Positions 21,472-35,600 of a stretch of DNA of 64,000 nucleotides are shown here, in pieces. The DNA comes from Actinernus sp. WN-2022 (lineage: Eukaryota > Cnidaria > Anthozoa > Actiniaria > Actinernidae), in contig JAOWCC010001501.1 in the NCBI GenBank assembly GCA_030867875.1, positions 29,470,792 to 29,534,791 on the forward strand. Direction: 5' to 3'. The notes below the pieces were generated by a model. That model saw nothing but the letters and a program-made list of their open reading frames with translations. It made no database searches and was not told the DNA's origin. Each line of letters opens with the position of its first letter. Position 1 is the stretch's first letter. A program made the translations under genes and the position numbers.

Positions 21472-22519
21472 GGGATCTGTCTCTTTGCTAGTCAGACCCT
21501 TCTCAAGGCTAGTGCTGCTTATCTCGCAACTGAGTACCCGTTTGTTTATATGTTTTGATCTCTGGCTTAGAAAACCAAGCTGGTTTTCCAATAGTGTTCG
21601 TGTTTGGAATATCTCTTTGGAGAACCCCCATATTCTCTTGGAGGTATTCTAAAGTTAACTTGCGGAGATATGGGTTCCCACTTGGTTACTGGATCTCGAT
21701 CCAGGGCCAGAAAAGTCCGAGAATCGATCACGGCAAGAATCCTGCCACTCTGTCCTCCCAGTGTGAGAGCAGATTTATTTCTCGTTCTTATTTCGGCCGT
21801 CATCAGCTCTAAAATGTTATTCTAGTTTCGGTCAGGCGTCGGGTCCTGTCTGTGACTCTTTATTTAGCAGCTCTACACGGGTTAAATCGGGGGCTCTTCC
21901 TCTTCCCTCCACAGATTCCAAGCTTCACCGACAAGTAAGGTTTCACCGGCTTCAACGCTAACCACGGCTTCACGCTAACCACGGCTTCGTGCCTCAAACC
22001 GGGGCTCACAGCCGTAAATGAAAGACCACGTCTTTATAAACCGGATTTGTCCAAAACCAAATCAACATGGCTTCTAGCCTTAACACAGACCAAGTCTCAA
22101 ATGCCAATACGGCTTCATAACAATACACAGACTTCGTCTCAAAAATTATAACCGGATTAAATTCGAGAAATCATCAAAAACCTGAGCTTCACGCTTCTAA
22201 ACTTACTCCCCCATGACGTCACATCCATTGGAAGTTACACTTTTCACAAAGTATTTTAAAATCAAAGTTTTGGCCGAGATTCTGTTGTAAAATAATGTAC
22301 CCTAACATTCAACCCCTTATGTTTGTACTGCATGTTTGATAATAAAAACCTGAGAAAAAGAGAGAAAACTGCAGAAAAATGACTGCGATTTGAGTGAAAG
22401 GTTTTCAATTTTAGCTCTCGTGCGCTGCTTACACCATAATACGCGTCATTTTCGAACAAAGTGCGCGCGCCCATTCTAGATTTAACCAATCAGATTGGAG
22501 AACTATTCCGTTAGTGGGC
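21472..22519. other. Resumed host duplication and noncoding DNA
   Basis: 21472-21558 continues the interrupted 127-bp duplication (GGGATCTGTCTCTTTGCTAG). The rest, including GC-rich GGCTTCACGCTAACCACGG repeats near 21950, shows no gene. Confidence 0.4.
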
Positions 22520-22622
22520 TATTGAAGAGAATAGATGATTTCTACGTGTTATTTTGACCGTGTTAGGTTCGTAAGGGATTGCGGTCAAATGTAGAGGCGC
22601 CATATTTTTCGGTACGGTGGAT
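22520..22622 (+). repeat. Dispersed 100-bp repeat (also at 51661-51753)
   Basis: Shares AATAGATGATTTCTACGTG, GGTTCGTAAGGGATTG and CGCCAT(A/C)TTTTTCG with the copy in the fibrinogen-related gene's intron, same orientation. Each copy is followed by a GC-rich TIR element within 60-170 bp. Confidence 0.6.
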
Positions 22623-22691
22623 AATATCACACTACGCTGAGTAGAATGGTAGAACACCACAATACCGCACAGTGTTACGGTGTTAGAGACT

Positions 22692-22914
22692 GGTCAGAAA
22701 TTGGCAGGGGGGAGGGGGAAGTGGATAAAAGGGGAGGGCCAAAATTGAGGGTTATAAAATAAGCAACTGAAAAGAGGGGGTTATAGGGAGAAAGGGAGGG
22801 AAGAGACAAAAGGGGGAAGGGTCAAAATATTTCATACTTATTGTCCGTGGAGGGCTATATTTGTTTTTGACTTCTTGATTTCATTCTCCCCTCCCCCTGC
22901 TAATTTCTGACCAG
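22692..22914. mobile_element. Short TIR element with GGTCAGAAATT ends
   Basis: The ends GGTCAGAAATTGGCAGGGGG and CCCCCTGCTAATTTCTGACC are inverted. The interior is G-rich on one side. Non-autonomous, lying just downstream of AMPK beta exon 5. Confidence 0.55.
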
Positions 22915-22966
22915 ACCCTTATTTGTGTTCAGTTCTTCACATGCAGACATACAAACATGTACTGAC

Positions 22967-23190
22967 CTTGATGGAGAGCGCATACAGGTGGTTGAGTGAC
23001 ACGTGATCAGGTTCAGGGAGGAGGGACGGGTCATCATGGTCCACAATATCCTTATTGAGAATGACGTGTAATAAGTGTGGGGGGAGGACTGGGGGGACAC
23101 TGGCGTGCATACCATCCCGTACAGTAACAGGGGTGATGTGAGATGGAATAATTTGTCCATATGAGCCTGGCGGTGAGCCCGACTGTGACT
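22967..23190 (-). CDS. PRKAB: AMPK beta exon 5 (alpha/gamma-binding domain)
   Basis: Acceptor TTTTCATAG before 23190, donor GTCAGT after 22967 (224 nt, phase 1 to 0). Encodes SPPGSYGQ, VPPVLPPHLLHVILNKD, LLPEPDHVSLNHLYALSIK. This is the core of the C-terminal domain that contacts alpha and gamma. The donor lies exactly where the mammalian exon ends (ALSIK before DGVMVL). Confidence 0.93.
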
Positions 23191-26100
23191 CTATGAAAAA
23201 AAGAAATATTTAATTACATGATATGTATAAACTGGATTACTACAAATTCCTATTTTTTTTGTTAACGCACGCAACAGCAGCTGCACCATGACAAAACGTC
23301 ACGCGCATGCGCTTTTGATAAGCCGGTTGCCCGCGCGTCTCCCCAGTTTCCCGCACAAACTTAAAAGAAAATTACCGCTGAATGCAATGACTACAGACGC
23401 ATGTACTCAGGCTTAGCCTCATTCTGAAGTTAAACATTCATAAATACCAACGAGAAGGTAGGCTATTCACAACTCTGCGTATTGTTGTAGTTTCGCATTT
23501 TGCACCTTCTCGCTGGTATTTAAGAATGTTTAATTTCAGAATGAGGCTAACCCTGAGTACATGCGTCTGTAGTCATAGCATTCAGCGGTAATTTTCGAAT
23601 ACGAAACTGGTCTATTGCCCATGTTTCTAAATTTAAGCACGTACGCGTATTTACGCGAGTTTCGCCAAAAAAAAAACACAAGAAACTGAACTACTAAAAA
23701 GCTAAGCCTAAGACTTTAACAGGTTAAAGTTTTCTTAATTTGTAATTCACTGTGAGTTTACTAAGTTATAAAATTATTTACTAAAAAAGTTTAACCCCTC
23801 AGTAACTTGTATTTGAAACCAGAGCCTTCGTTCTTTCGGCCAGCGGAGCATAGCGCGGTGCACACAGCGGTCAAACGTCTGCGCATGCGTCAAAAGTCTT
23901 GCAACAACATATTCCAAAACAAATTCAAAGCGAGCCGGCGGCGTCACTGTTCACACACCCGTTTTCAAACCTTGAGAACTTTTTTGGTAAATTACGAAAA
24001 AAATGGCAAACTCACAGTTTGAAGTTTGTTCAATTTCCCGTCGACTGTGAAAATAAAAAGCTTAACTTAACTTTTTGGGGTAGAAGTTCACTGTAATATG
24101 TTTTAAGGTAAATTTTGCGCTGGAAATTCGCGCGGCCGCCCTCCAGACTGACCGTAATACGCACGCGCAGACGTGCGGTGTGTCTTCAACGGTGGTCAGC
24201 AGACAGGTCTGCAAGATGTGCAAATGTCCAGTCAGCGGTAGAAATCGCGGGAGCAGTCAGGACTAAATGGTTTCTGTTCAGAAAATCTTCAGAAACTCGA
24301 CACATCGCAATAATGGGGACTGGTACTTTTCTATAACAATGCTTTGAGTGATTTTCCGGGTGACATTCACGCATGCGCAAGGTTTTACAGACCTGTCGGG
24401 TTAGTACAGACCACATGCACGCGTGGTCCTGGGGTCGAATCATGAAAGAGAGGTCGGTCGGTACAGGGGCCAACACAATCAAACTTTTACACGTGTATTT
24501 GTTAAGACTGGCTATTGTTTTCCGGCATTTAAACAATGGCCAAATTTGGTATTATGGAGGTACTAACAAAGAGCACGGCTACAATTTGCGCCACAATAGC
24601 AGTCCGTATCTCTACAGACAGCCCAAGCTATGTATTTGCACTGTGTGACCACTTTTGTTTACACTTAATCCTCAGATAAAGAAAATAAACTTACCTTGTC
24701 GTTGTCCTGTTGTTTCTCTAACGTCTAGAAATGGCGGTTATGGGACATTTCTCTCTCTTGGGTTTGTCTCTTTTCTCTCTGTCTAAAGAAGAGAGAAAAA
24801 CCCAAAGTGAGAGAAATGCCCCATAACCGCCATTTCTAGACCCCAGAGAAACAACAGGACAACGACAAACTCTTCAGTTAAGGTAAGTTTATTTTCTTTA
24901 TCTGAGAATTAAGTGTAAACAAAAGTGGTCAAACAGTGCAAATACAGAGCTTGGGCTGTCTGTGGCATCTCGAGTCCAGCTTAGCTTCTGAAGCGCATTT
25001 GAATATATTTTTATAGAATGTGCACTATATAAATGAGTACCCTTTTTAAAATACATGTGTAAAAGATTTCTTGAATTGCCCCCATGATGGTAACTTTACC
25101 TGTTTTCGTGCTATTAATTCCCGACATTTTATAGAGTTTAGAAACATTTCTTAAAACAAATTTTAAGGGGGAGCTTAAAGTGCCTATGAAGCTTATTTTT
25201 TTATTTTAGATATCAATTCTACATCAAGTGAATAGTAGAATGGTACAATATATCTTGCTTTGAATGCTGTGCCGCTGAGTTAAGGAGGTTTTAATATCCA
25301 AAATGCTAATTACATGACGTCAGGGGAGGCATCTGCAATCACTTCTTAGTGGTTGTGAATGGGCGTTTCTACTGATATAAAAAAACAAATTTCTAATATT
25401 ACTTTATTTCAATCTTGAGTATAACAGTGACAATTTTTAAAATTTGTTTAATTGTAACAAAAAAATTGTATAATAATTGATGCCTCCCCTGACGTCACGT
25501 AATTAGCATTTTGGATATTAAAACCTCCTTAACTCAGCGACACAGCATTCAAAGCAAGATATATTATACCATTCTACTATTCACTTGATGTAGAATTGAT
25601 ATCTAAAATAAAAAAATAAGCTTCATAGGCACTTTAAAGTGACAATGAAATGAAAAATTGGATCCCGTTTTTATTTTATTTTATTAAATTCTAGGTTTCT
25701 CTTAGTCATTTTGTGCAAATAAAAATCAATATGGAGAGCGCGAACATATTTTTTTTCGTATCGAACTCAGGCGGAATTGCCAAAATCTGGCGACAATTTT
25801 TATGCCATTAAATATATGGTAATCACATCCGTGACGTCACAAGGTGTACTCATTTATATTCGTCGCCATAAATACTACAAAATAAGTGCATTTTTGGCCA
25901 GTTTTCAATTTAAATTTATATAATACTTTTGAGAAACCTTGAAGATGGCCATATTTTTATATAGAAACCTTCCACTTAAGGTGTTCAATTTGAAACATCC
26001 ACAGCTGTGATTATCGTGCTACCTTCTACGGTATTCAAAGTAAGTTGAATGAGCCAGCATTCAATTTGGCTAAAGTTTGACCGCATGGCCTCGCGCCTTG

Positions 26101-26609
26101 GTATTTTCAAAATCCAGTTGTATTATATTGCCAGGATGTCATTATAAAACATCAGTTATTCTTGTGTTTATGGGATTGGTATGTCTCAGGGGTAAAAATA
26201 AATTTGATCCACGCCCACAGAACGAGCTCGTTAGGGGTTCCTTTTACAATTTCCAGCTTTTATATGTCCTCCCCCCCCCCCTTTTTTTACAGGGGCGTGT
26301 GAATCAGCATTAAAGTGCGAAATTTTGAAGGTTTAAAATCAAACAGGCTACCAAAAAGTGAACAGAGGGACAATAAGTGTTTATTAGACATTCGGCGGTA
26401 TTTCATAGTTAGTTATGACTGTTTACGAACTCTGTAATCCTTACTACGAATATCGTTTTTTTGTGTGTTCGATTTGAATTTCGCGCGATAAAGCAATCAG
26501 TAGGGAGCACTCAAGCGGGGCATCACAGAGATGTTCACTCCACAAAGGCTGAGTGACAACTGAAGGTGTCAGTGGCCTGGCCATGACCCTTTTATACCAG
26601 AACTTCCTG

Positions 26610-26645
<36 letters not shown>

Positions 26646-29600
26646 TAAGCGGGGCATCACAGAGATGTTCACTCCACAAAGGCTGAGTGACAACTGAAGG
26701 TGTCGGTGGTCTGGCCATGACCCTTTTATACCGGTATTAGTAGTAGAACTTTATTAACGTGTCGATGTATTTAGCTTTGACGGCTAATTGGGGACACTAC
26801 ACATACATACATAAAAAGGTGAGTTCTACAATATATATGCTATGATTGTTAATACGATTGTGAAGAAAAGGAATTATCAAAGTCAAGAGCTAACTAAATT
26901 AAGAATACCTGCAGTTCGTGTTCATAAAAGACTGAAAAGAATAAGTCTAGACACTTTCTAATTGCTGCAGATGGGGCAGTTATTACAGTTATTCTCAACT
27001 AAGTTTAAGATATATTTAACTCTTAGCTAATTCATCTGCGGTTTGTTAAAGTGTTACACGATAAATAGGTCTAGAATTTAAAGTTAACTCTCTGGTGGAT
27101 TTGGAATTCCAGTCCCGAGGGTTCATTAGTAACGTTACAAGAACATAACAGGTCCTTAAATTAAATATTAATGGAAAAATAAAACCACGGCAAAAGGTTA
27201 AAAACATATAACAGAATTAGGAAAGAAAGCATTAAATATTCCCCTAATTGGACAGTTTAAGGAAGCAGAGTCAACGTGGTTGGGTTTGTGTCATGATTGT
27301 CGCCGTGCCGACTCTTGAGGTATTCACGCTTTAATAGCATAGTTTTAGGCAAAGTGGACTAATTGAGATATGGATGACAAGGATCATATGACAACTTAGA
27401 GTAGATGGATACTCGCCTTATTGTTAACCTAAGGTGTTGTTCCTATCTAGTCATGTTGTACCTTTGGTTTATTAAAATTGGTTACGATTTATAATTATTC
27501 TTACCGTTTACAGCTTTTAGGTTTTCTTTATTAAAGTCCGTAGGACTATCCTGAAAGATTTTGTCCTTGTATTCCATGTTTCTTTCTCTTTTAACTCTAC
27601 TCTCATTAAATATTACCTGGTGGCAGTGAGTTTCTTGCCCAAGGTAATACTAGCTTCGTAATTGTTGGCTGTCAATCAATCTTACATTGATGTAATTTTG
27701 CACCTTGTTGTTATTTTCTAGTAGCACGTACACATTTAACAGAGCTTTGCGTGTGCAAGTTGTGGAATTCCACGCAGACAGTGAATAAGCTCCTCCTTGA
27801 GCTTATGTCATTTTGTTTGTTTAGTCATTGACTTAGAGAGAACTTTTACCTTCTTGAATTCACTTGTTTCCGATTTTAACCTAGATATTTCTTCTTGGAC
27901 AGTTATGTCTTCGTTACACTATAAAATGTAACCGTTTAAATATTTTAGGAAAGGACTGGTGATTAGAATAAGGGTTTTTAAATAAACAGCTAAACATGGA
28001 AGCATGAAACACAGTGAAAATTATGGTAAGGGAATCCTTGTAGTTAAGTGTACCTTTGTTTGCTCTGACGCGCCCAAATGTCGCGATTAACGAGCCATAA
28101 AAGTAGTAATTAGTATTTAGTTAAGGGGTCGATATACATTAGCAGATATAATCTTCGCGGGAAATAAAATGAGTTGTCCCTTCTTTCGAGTATAATTAAT
28201 CGAACACCCATCAAAGTAGAGTAAACAAAATGTCGTTCAACCTCATTAACTCTACGAAACGCTCGTTCTGTTTGCTCTTCTAAGGAAATAGATTAGTAGT
28301 TGGGGGCAATTGAAAAATCAATTATGGGATTAGAAAAGTTATTAGTATATGCATTTGATATAGTCTATCTTTTAGCCGCTATGCATGGGTTCATATATAT
28401 GTAGCAACAAACACTATTATCAGATTTAATATGACACTATATAATTATGCCTTGATTTTCGTATGCAAAAGCCATTAAGAGTTGTTTAGATTCAATTAAC
28501 AAAAAGGCTTAGGAGGAAGTCATTAAAATATGTCAGAGATAATAGTGAGTTGACCTATGAAAACATAAGACCTCTTATCTTTGTTGGTTTTTGTGATAAA
28601 CTAATTGATATCCTATTTACAAGTACTTATGTACAGGCAACTTGCGTGAGCTTTGAGTAACGTGCAATATCAAGTTTAGGTGACCATTTCACATGAACTT
28701 AAACTAGGCGGTCCTTGATTTAGCTAAGGCTAAAACCCCGCCTCGTCCCACCAGGTACGGTGCGTACTTAATTGAATTGGACTTTGTTCTAAAGTCACCT
28801 TTTCCTAATATTTTCGGTTAAGACGGTAGAATGAGTATCAATGGTTAAGCAAATCCTATGTTAAGTTTCTTTGCAAACTTTGTCTGCTAAATATCTTGTA
28901 TTCTTGTTTTGTCAATCTTTTCACTGGTTACTCCCACTCACTAGTTGCCTTACATCAGAAAACATTAAGAGAGGATAGCCAATAGGAGCCAAGCTTTAGA
29001 TTGATAGCTGTCTGTCCATAAGATTGACAAGAGCTAGCCGATAAAAGGCGAAGCCCAAATTGTAAGTCAGGAGTTGGCGCGGAGTTCTCCGCGAGTACGA
29101 ATAAAGCGAAGTTCAACTCGGACCAAGTCTCGCCTGCTCACTTGAGTACGATCCCGGTCCCAAGGGAAGCCAGAAAGAAGGTTTTGGCCCAGAAACATCT
29201 TACTGTCTCAAAACGAACATCGTTAAATTGCGTTAATTGCATAATTCTAAAATACTTAAAATTTATTTTAAGGTTCGTTTGGGCGTACGATTTTACGTTA
29301 CGTCATGAAGCTGTATATCTGATAGAACAGGTTTACAACTTGTTTTACCAGCATAACTTGCAAGCTTTCACACGCGTGCATGCCTTTGACTACTTTAAGC
29401 AGTAGCATTGTAAAATTTACTCAGTTGGTTGGCGCGGAGCCTACCGCGCAGTACAAATAAAGAACGTCCAACTCAAGTCTCGTCTACTCTCAGAGTACGA
29501 TCCCGGTTCCTGCGGGAGAACGCCAGTCAGAGGAAAACTCTCGCGAAACAAATAAAAAGTGCATATAAGCCCTAGCCAGTTATCTTTGATAGCGATTGTA

Positions 29601-32600
29601 CATGAAGTGGATAGTCCAACGGTAGAATATTTCTTGATTTGGGTGTTGCGTCTACGAGATAAAGGTTTATATTTCCAATATGCTAATGCCCGTGTGATGT
29701 CATCACCGACATTTGCCGAATTTCTTTGTGCTTGTGAATTAAGCTATTTTCTAATTTAGAATATTGTTTTTGTAAAATCACTTTGATAAGCTTCAAATAT
29801 AACTTAGAATTTAAAAATAGGTAATTTGTCTCTACCAGCATGCTTGTGTATAATAAGCTCTTGAGGTTGGTCATTTGTATGCCCTTAGAGAGTGTTCAAG
29901 TTATTAAACTTACTGACTGATCCTGAACCAATGCTGGCGTTAGCATCCACGTCCAACGCGTCAAACACATCCATATCAGTTTTACGGACAGAAATAACGT
30001 TGTTCCTGCCACCGAAATTATCATTTGTAGTGGGCTGAAAGAAAACGTATTAAATATGAAAACCTCTCCCAGTGCTCTCTAACTTGCTCTTATGGGTGTT
30101 GTTTTGCTAATTTGTTTTCAGATTGGACTACCTGTGGCGCGCGGTCAAACCACAGGTAGCCCAATCCGAAAACAAATTAGCAAAAAAACACCCATAAGAG
30201 CCGCAAGCAGGCTAGAGCAGGTTTCAATTGACTGTTGTAAAACCAAAACCAAAGCAATTACAACGAACCAATCACGAACTGAAGTGAATACCGATTGGTT
30301 TCACTGGCATGAGAAAGCAACCAATCAGGAGGAAAAGTAAACGCAATCGTGGATTGATGGCGTGAAACCAAAACCATAACCACGATTGGTTTTACTCTGG
30401 AATTTGATTCGCTGACTGATTACAAAACATTTTCACAGCCAATAGAAAAGCTAAGTAAACGCAAAACCAAAGCAATCACCGAAAACTTTCGACACTCAAT
30501 TGAAACCTGCTCTAAGTAATGTCTAGTACTGTTCACGCAGTGCAAATTAAATATTCTATTGTCTATACCAGGCATTACTAATTATAAGAAATCACAATAG
30601 TAACATAAATTTATGACATCAGTGAATCAGTCATGATGAATAATCAACTGATTAGTCATTGAGTATTACCGTAATTAATTTAATTATCCCCATTCAAACG
30701 ATTTCAACATCTCTTCTCAACCTCATTAATAATTCATGAGATAGTCATCCAATGGAGGAACTTTATTTGGTCACATGCATGGGTCTTGATACCGGGTGAA
30801 ACCCTTGTTCGAAGCTTCGTCAGGTGGATGCATCTCGGGAGTGACATCCAATAAAACACTAGTTCCAAACGCACTAGTGTTTGATCGTTTTTCCAACCCT
30901 AGTGATTAATATTTTTAAATCATCATATTCATGAACCACTAACTAATTACATACTGATAAACTACAAGTAAGGAGCGAAGAAGTAAATAAATAAAGAAAT
31001 GACATAGAAAGAAAAAGTCTGCCTCCACCGGAGTTCGAACCACGACCCTTCCGACTGCTTGTACTAGCTCTTGTCCACTACTCTATTAGTACGCTAGTTG
31101 AAATCACTACTATCAAAAAAGAATAATAAACCATATATTGAATAATTAGATACAACAGTCAAACGGTAAACAATACTTGCTAATGAAGTTTGAAAAGAAA
31201 CGTATGTAAATTGTCGGTTTTGCATTCGCATGAGAAGACATGTCAAACACTCATTGTTCGTCTTTCATCAGGGGATTCCAAATATTTCGAAAACAATAAA
31301 ACCCTCTAGGCTACGCCTCTCAAACTCATAAATAATTAATGAGTCTAACAGCCAATCAGGTCATACCATGTTGGCCTGGTGCATGTACCTTGATACCCAA
31401 TGACACACCAGAGGAACATCACTTGTGATTTGGAAATGTTATCCACATCACTAGTGATTTTCCTCTGGCTTTATCTTGGGCATCAAGATTCATGCATGTG
31501 ATAGACCTAATTAAGCTACAAGGTTACATCATCAGTATGACTTTAGACAAAGAGGAACTGAAGGAAAAGATGGAAATAAAAATCGTTGTCAGATGCGTGG
31601 CTCGAACCATGGTCGTCATGGTTGCTCCCGACTGCAAGTCCTCTGTCTTGTCTACTACACTATCAGGCCATTTGTGGAAACGACCATGAAATAATAACAA
31701 TGCAACAACAAAATACCAGGCAAACAATACTTCCTAACAAGAGGTTCCTAATGATTGATGAATACAGGTATTGTTTTCGTGTGAGAAGTAATATCAAAAA
31801 CTCGAGCTTTGCGCTTCACCAGGGGATGAAGTGGCCTCGTGATGCTTTCATCTGTTCTCGGTGTTTGGATCTCCTGGTGAAGCTATCGTTTATATATTAC
31901 TTCAACATCAGTACAACATATGTTGAAACCAAGGTTGAAACCATTTGACATGGCCCGAAAACATTTCCGAGAACAAAAACAGTTGTTCTATTTGTAACGT
32001 AATTATTGTCAAAATAGTATTATAGCAGAGCACCATACATATAGCATGAGTGGAATTTTGCTACGATGTAGATGTTCTTGCACGCCCGCCGCCCGGGCAT
32101 GTGAGGTTTTCGAGTCCTGAAACAGCCTGCTCGATTTTGTATCGCTATTTAACGCTGTCCAGTCATTTACATTCAATTCTCCTATATATGGAAATTTATG
32201 ATTTTCGAAAATATGTCAATGATCAGTCTGAATTTTTGCCAATAACACGTGCTAAAAAATCAAATGTATGCATGCATACAAGCATGCAAGTAATGGCTCT
32301 ATCAAATCAAATCCCCCCCCCCCCTCTAGCGTGGCAAATGCCCCACCATGGGGTCAGAGCTCTACAATGTCAATACAATGTACAATACAATACTTTATTC
32401 ACACTTCATGTAAATAGGCTAAATATATAATAGAGGAAATGTCTAGCATCTAAATTAACCATGAGGTTGTCGAGTTAGACACTAGCCAGCCAAAGTTAAT
32501 GATTATATGCAGACTGTAAACAATGTATACTCTGTAAATGGGCAGGTTTGGAATTGATAGAGACATAAAAGAATATTTTTACTTGCGAATTTGTATTTTG

Positions 32601-35600
32601 ACTTAATTGTCCTTCATGCTAAATCAAAATACTGCATGAATCGTAATATATCTAGCCATACAAGTCATGTACATGTACATTCGTACTACACACTAAACTA
32701 TCTTTCTAATGAACTAAAGATATAATAATCATAATATTTAACCATCAAATACATGTTAAGGCAGAACTGGAACATACAAAATACTACAGTCATGTATTAT
32801 TAGTATGCCAGTGTCAGTTTTGTATGGGCTTTACAGTTTACTCATGTGACTTGAATGCAGCATTTGGATTCATGAATCTCACAATTCCTAATAAAATCTA
32901 TATAATTTTACATAATATACGCTGTAAGAATTCACTTACACAATTGGGATCATGAATCCACCTTCCATCCACACAGAATTTGTACTCATGATCTCCCTCA
33001 GGGAGCTCAATGATGGCATTAAATTCATTATTGCTGTATAAAGAGGAAACAAAAAAAACATACATGTAACAGTTAACTTCCTTTGTGTGCATGGGTTTCA
33101 TATTTACGATTCTGCATTTAACCTTTAATAGGCCCAGTTCAGATGCCACTCTACTGTGCCAAACTAAATACCTTTAAATTCAACTTTGGAGTGACATTGG
33201 AGCGACGGCTGAGTCAGACGGCGTACTTAATTTAGTTTGGCACATGAGAAGAAATCCGTATGACTCAGCTGCCGCCGCTCCAACGTCGCATTATGCAACA
33301 GCCTCTGGTGAATCTAATTCATCTGCCATACCAAATTAAAACTACCAAACCAAACTGAGTCAGATGCCACTCTTCTGCAGTATTTAATTCATCTATTTAG
33401 TTTGGCACATGGGTGGAGCGGCGTCTGGCTCAGGCCTTAGTTTATTTTAATTGTTAATTATCAAAAATATCGATTCTATATCAAGTGAATAGTTGAATGG
33501 CAAAGTATTTATCAATTCATAATTGAGTGTTGCATTTATGACTTATTAAGAGGTTTACATTTTCGAATATGCTAATTAATGAGACATCTACCCAGGAATC
33601 ATTTATAATACAAAAACATCATTGCTAGTAGAGATATTAAAATGACATTTTATAAACATGTATTGTATGGTGTCAAATCCCCGCCAAAAATCGAAGTTGG
33701 CATTCAACATCCAATTCAACTTTAGCGATCAACATCGGACTTTGTAATTATCAACTTCGAACTTTGTAACACAACATCGGACTTCAGCGATCAACATCGA
33801 ACTTTGTAATTATCAACTTCGAACTTTAAAACACAATATCGGACTTCAGCGATCAACGTCGGACTTTGTAATTGATTTTAATACCGCACGAGTCAACATC
33901 GGACTTTGTAAATCAACGTTGAACTTCGGTCTTCAGCGATCAACATCGGACTTTGTAATTAATTTTAATACCGCACGAGTCAACATCGGACTTTGTAAAT
34001 CAACGTCGTAATCTAAATGTCGAATGTTGAGTCCTGCAGGCGTTATAAAACCGCTGTCACAGCGTTTTTTGTTCCCAGCGATTTGTGTTCCTAGGGGAGG
34101 GGTGGGGGTACACACATCGCTAGCATTTTCCCCTCCGTTCCAAAATGAAAATGAAACCAGATGATAGTAAATTAACATCATATAATATGTTTTAAAATTC
34201 AAACTATAACTTTTCTTCAGAATTTATTTGTGTGAAAGATTTTTTTGGTAACGAGAAACTTTGCCGTGATGAGGTTAATTGACCGACTGATAAACTCATT
34301 AGGGTCTGGAACTTCATTTCATGATTATTTAAAGGACTTAATAAAAAAACATATATTTACATCAATAGGTTTGTAACTTGTTTAATGATACATTTAAGTT
34401 TGGAATTTGTGATGGGGTACACTCTTCATGATACTGCTTGTGCCATGTAGACATCTTTAATTTCTTCCTGCAATCCCACGACAGTCAGGCGCGGAAGACC
34501 TTCATTGGAGATCTCCAAGGACCATCTCCTCGATTTATTGGAACAAGGCCGTTTCAAAGTATCGGAAGTGAGTTGTATTCTTGAAGTGGGACATCCGGTC
34601 GAAAGAAGCCGGATATCTGTGTTTGGTCGGACTGTTGCTGGTAATGCAGGAGTCAACTTAAACCCCAAAGCCCCACCCCGGGACTAGGTGGGGATTTGGT
34701 AAAACCCCCAGTCAAATGCTGAAAAATGCCCCTACCCCTAGGGACGTTGTCCAACTACAAAAGCTTACAAATAAGCTGTGGCAAAATGTTGTAATGAACC
34801 AGGCCTAAAACGTGTAGAGCAACCAATAAACATAAAAAGTACATCCAACCCTGCTAGCAGAGGTTCTTTTTTCTTACCCTCTCTCCACTAACGAGGTAGT
34901 GGAGAGAGGGGAAGAGAAAAGAACCTCTGCTAGCAGGGTTAGTACATCCTAGAATGTAGATAAATATTCATTCTGTATAATATATACTCCACTTTTAAAA
35001 AGCAGATGGACTAAAATTTAATTTCAAATTCAAAGATTTAAATAACAAACTCACTAGTGATTTCCTGTACGAGTGGCCAGCGATAAATCAGCCTTGACAA
35101 TTACCGCCGAAGCCAGTGACAGCAGGCACCATACAAATCCCCACCTAACGGCCCATACCAATAATTTCTAATGCCCCACCCCCTCGGGCATAGTTTTGTA
35201 TCAAATCCCCTAAAATGCCCCTATAATCCCCTGTCTGTCCCGGGGGGGGGGGGGGTTGGGGTTTAAGTTGACTCCTGCATAAGTTAATTTTAAAATTTAT
35301 GCGATTTCATGGATAAGTGTTGGAATGCTTTAATAAGCTCAAGGCTTAACTTAAGTATTTCGGCACTTTTTTAACCACTGAAATAATCTCTAGATTCCGG
35401 AATGTGTAATAAATTAAATAGTACTTCAATCACACTCGCCAAGTCCGCCATCTTGGAAAGTTGTGCTTCCACCCCTCCCTAGAAGAATCGATTTTGTCAC
35501 GATGACGTTAATTTTGGCGGTTTTATAACGCCTGCAGGACTCGACATTCAACATTTAGATTACAACGTTGATTTACAAAGTCCGATGGTGACTCGTGCGG

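Noticed and set aside
21567..21825. Overlapping frames in three phases
   Set aside because: No recognisable domain; mutually overlapping and in noncoding context.
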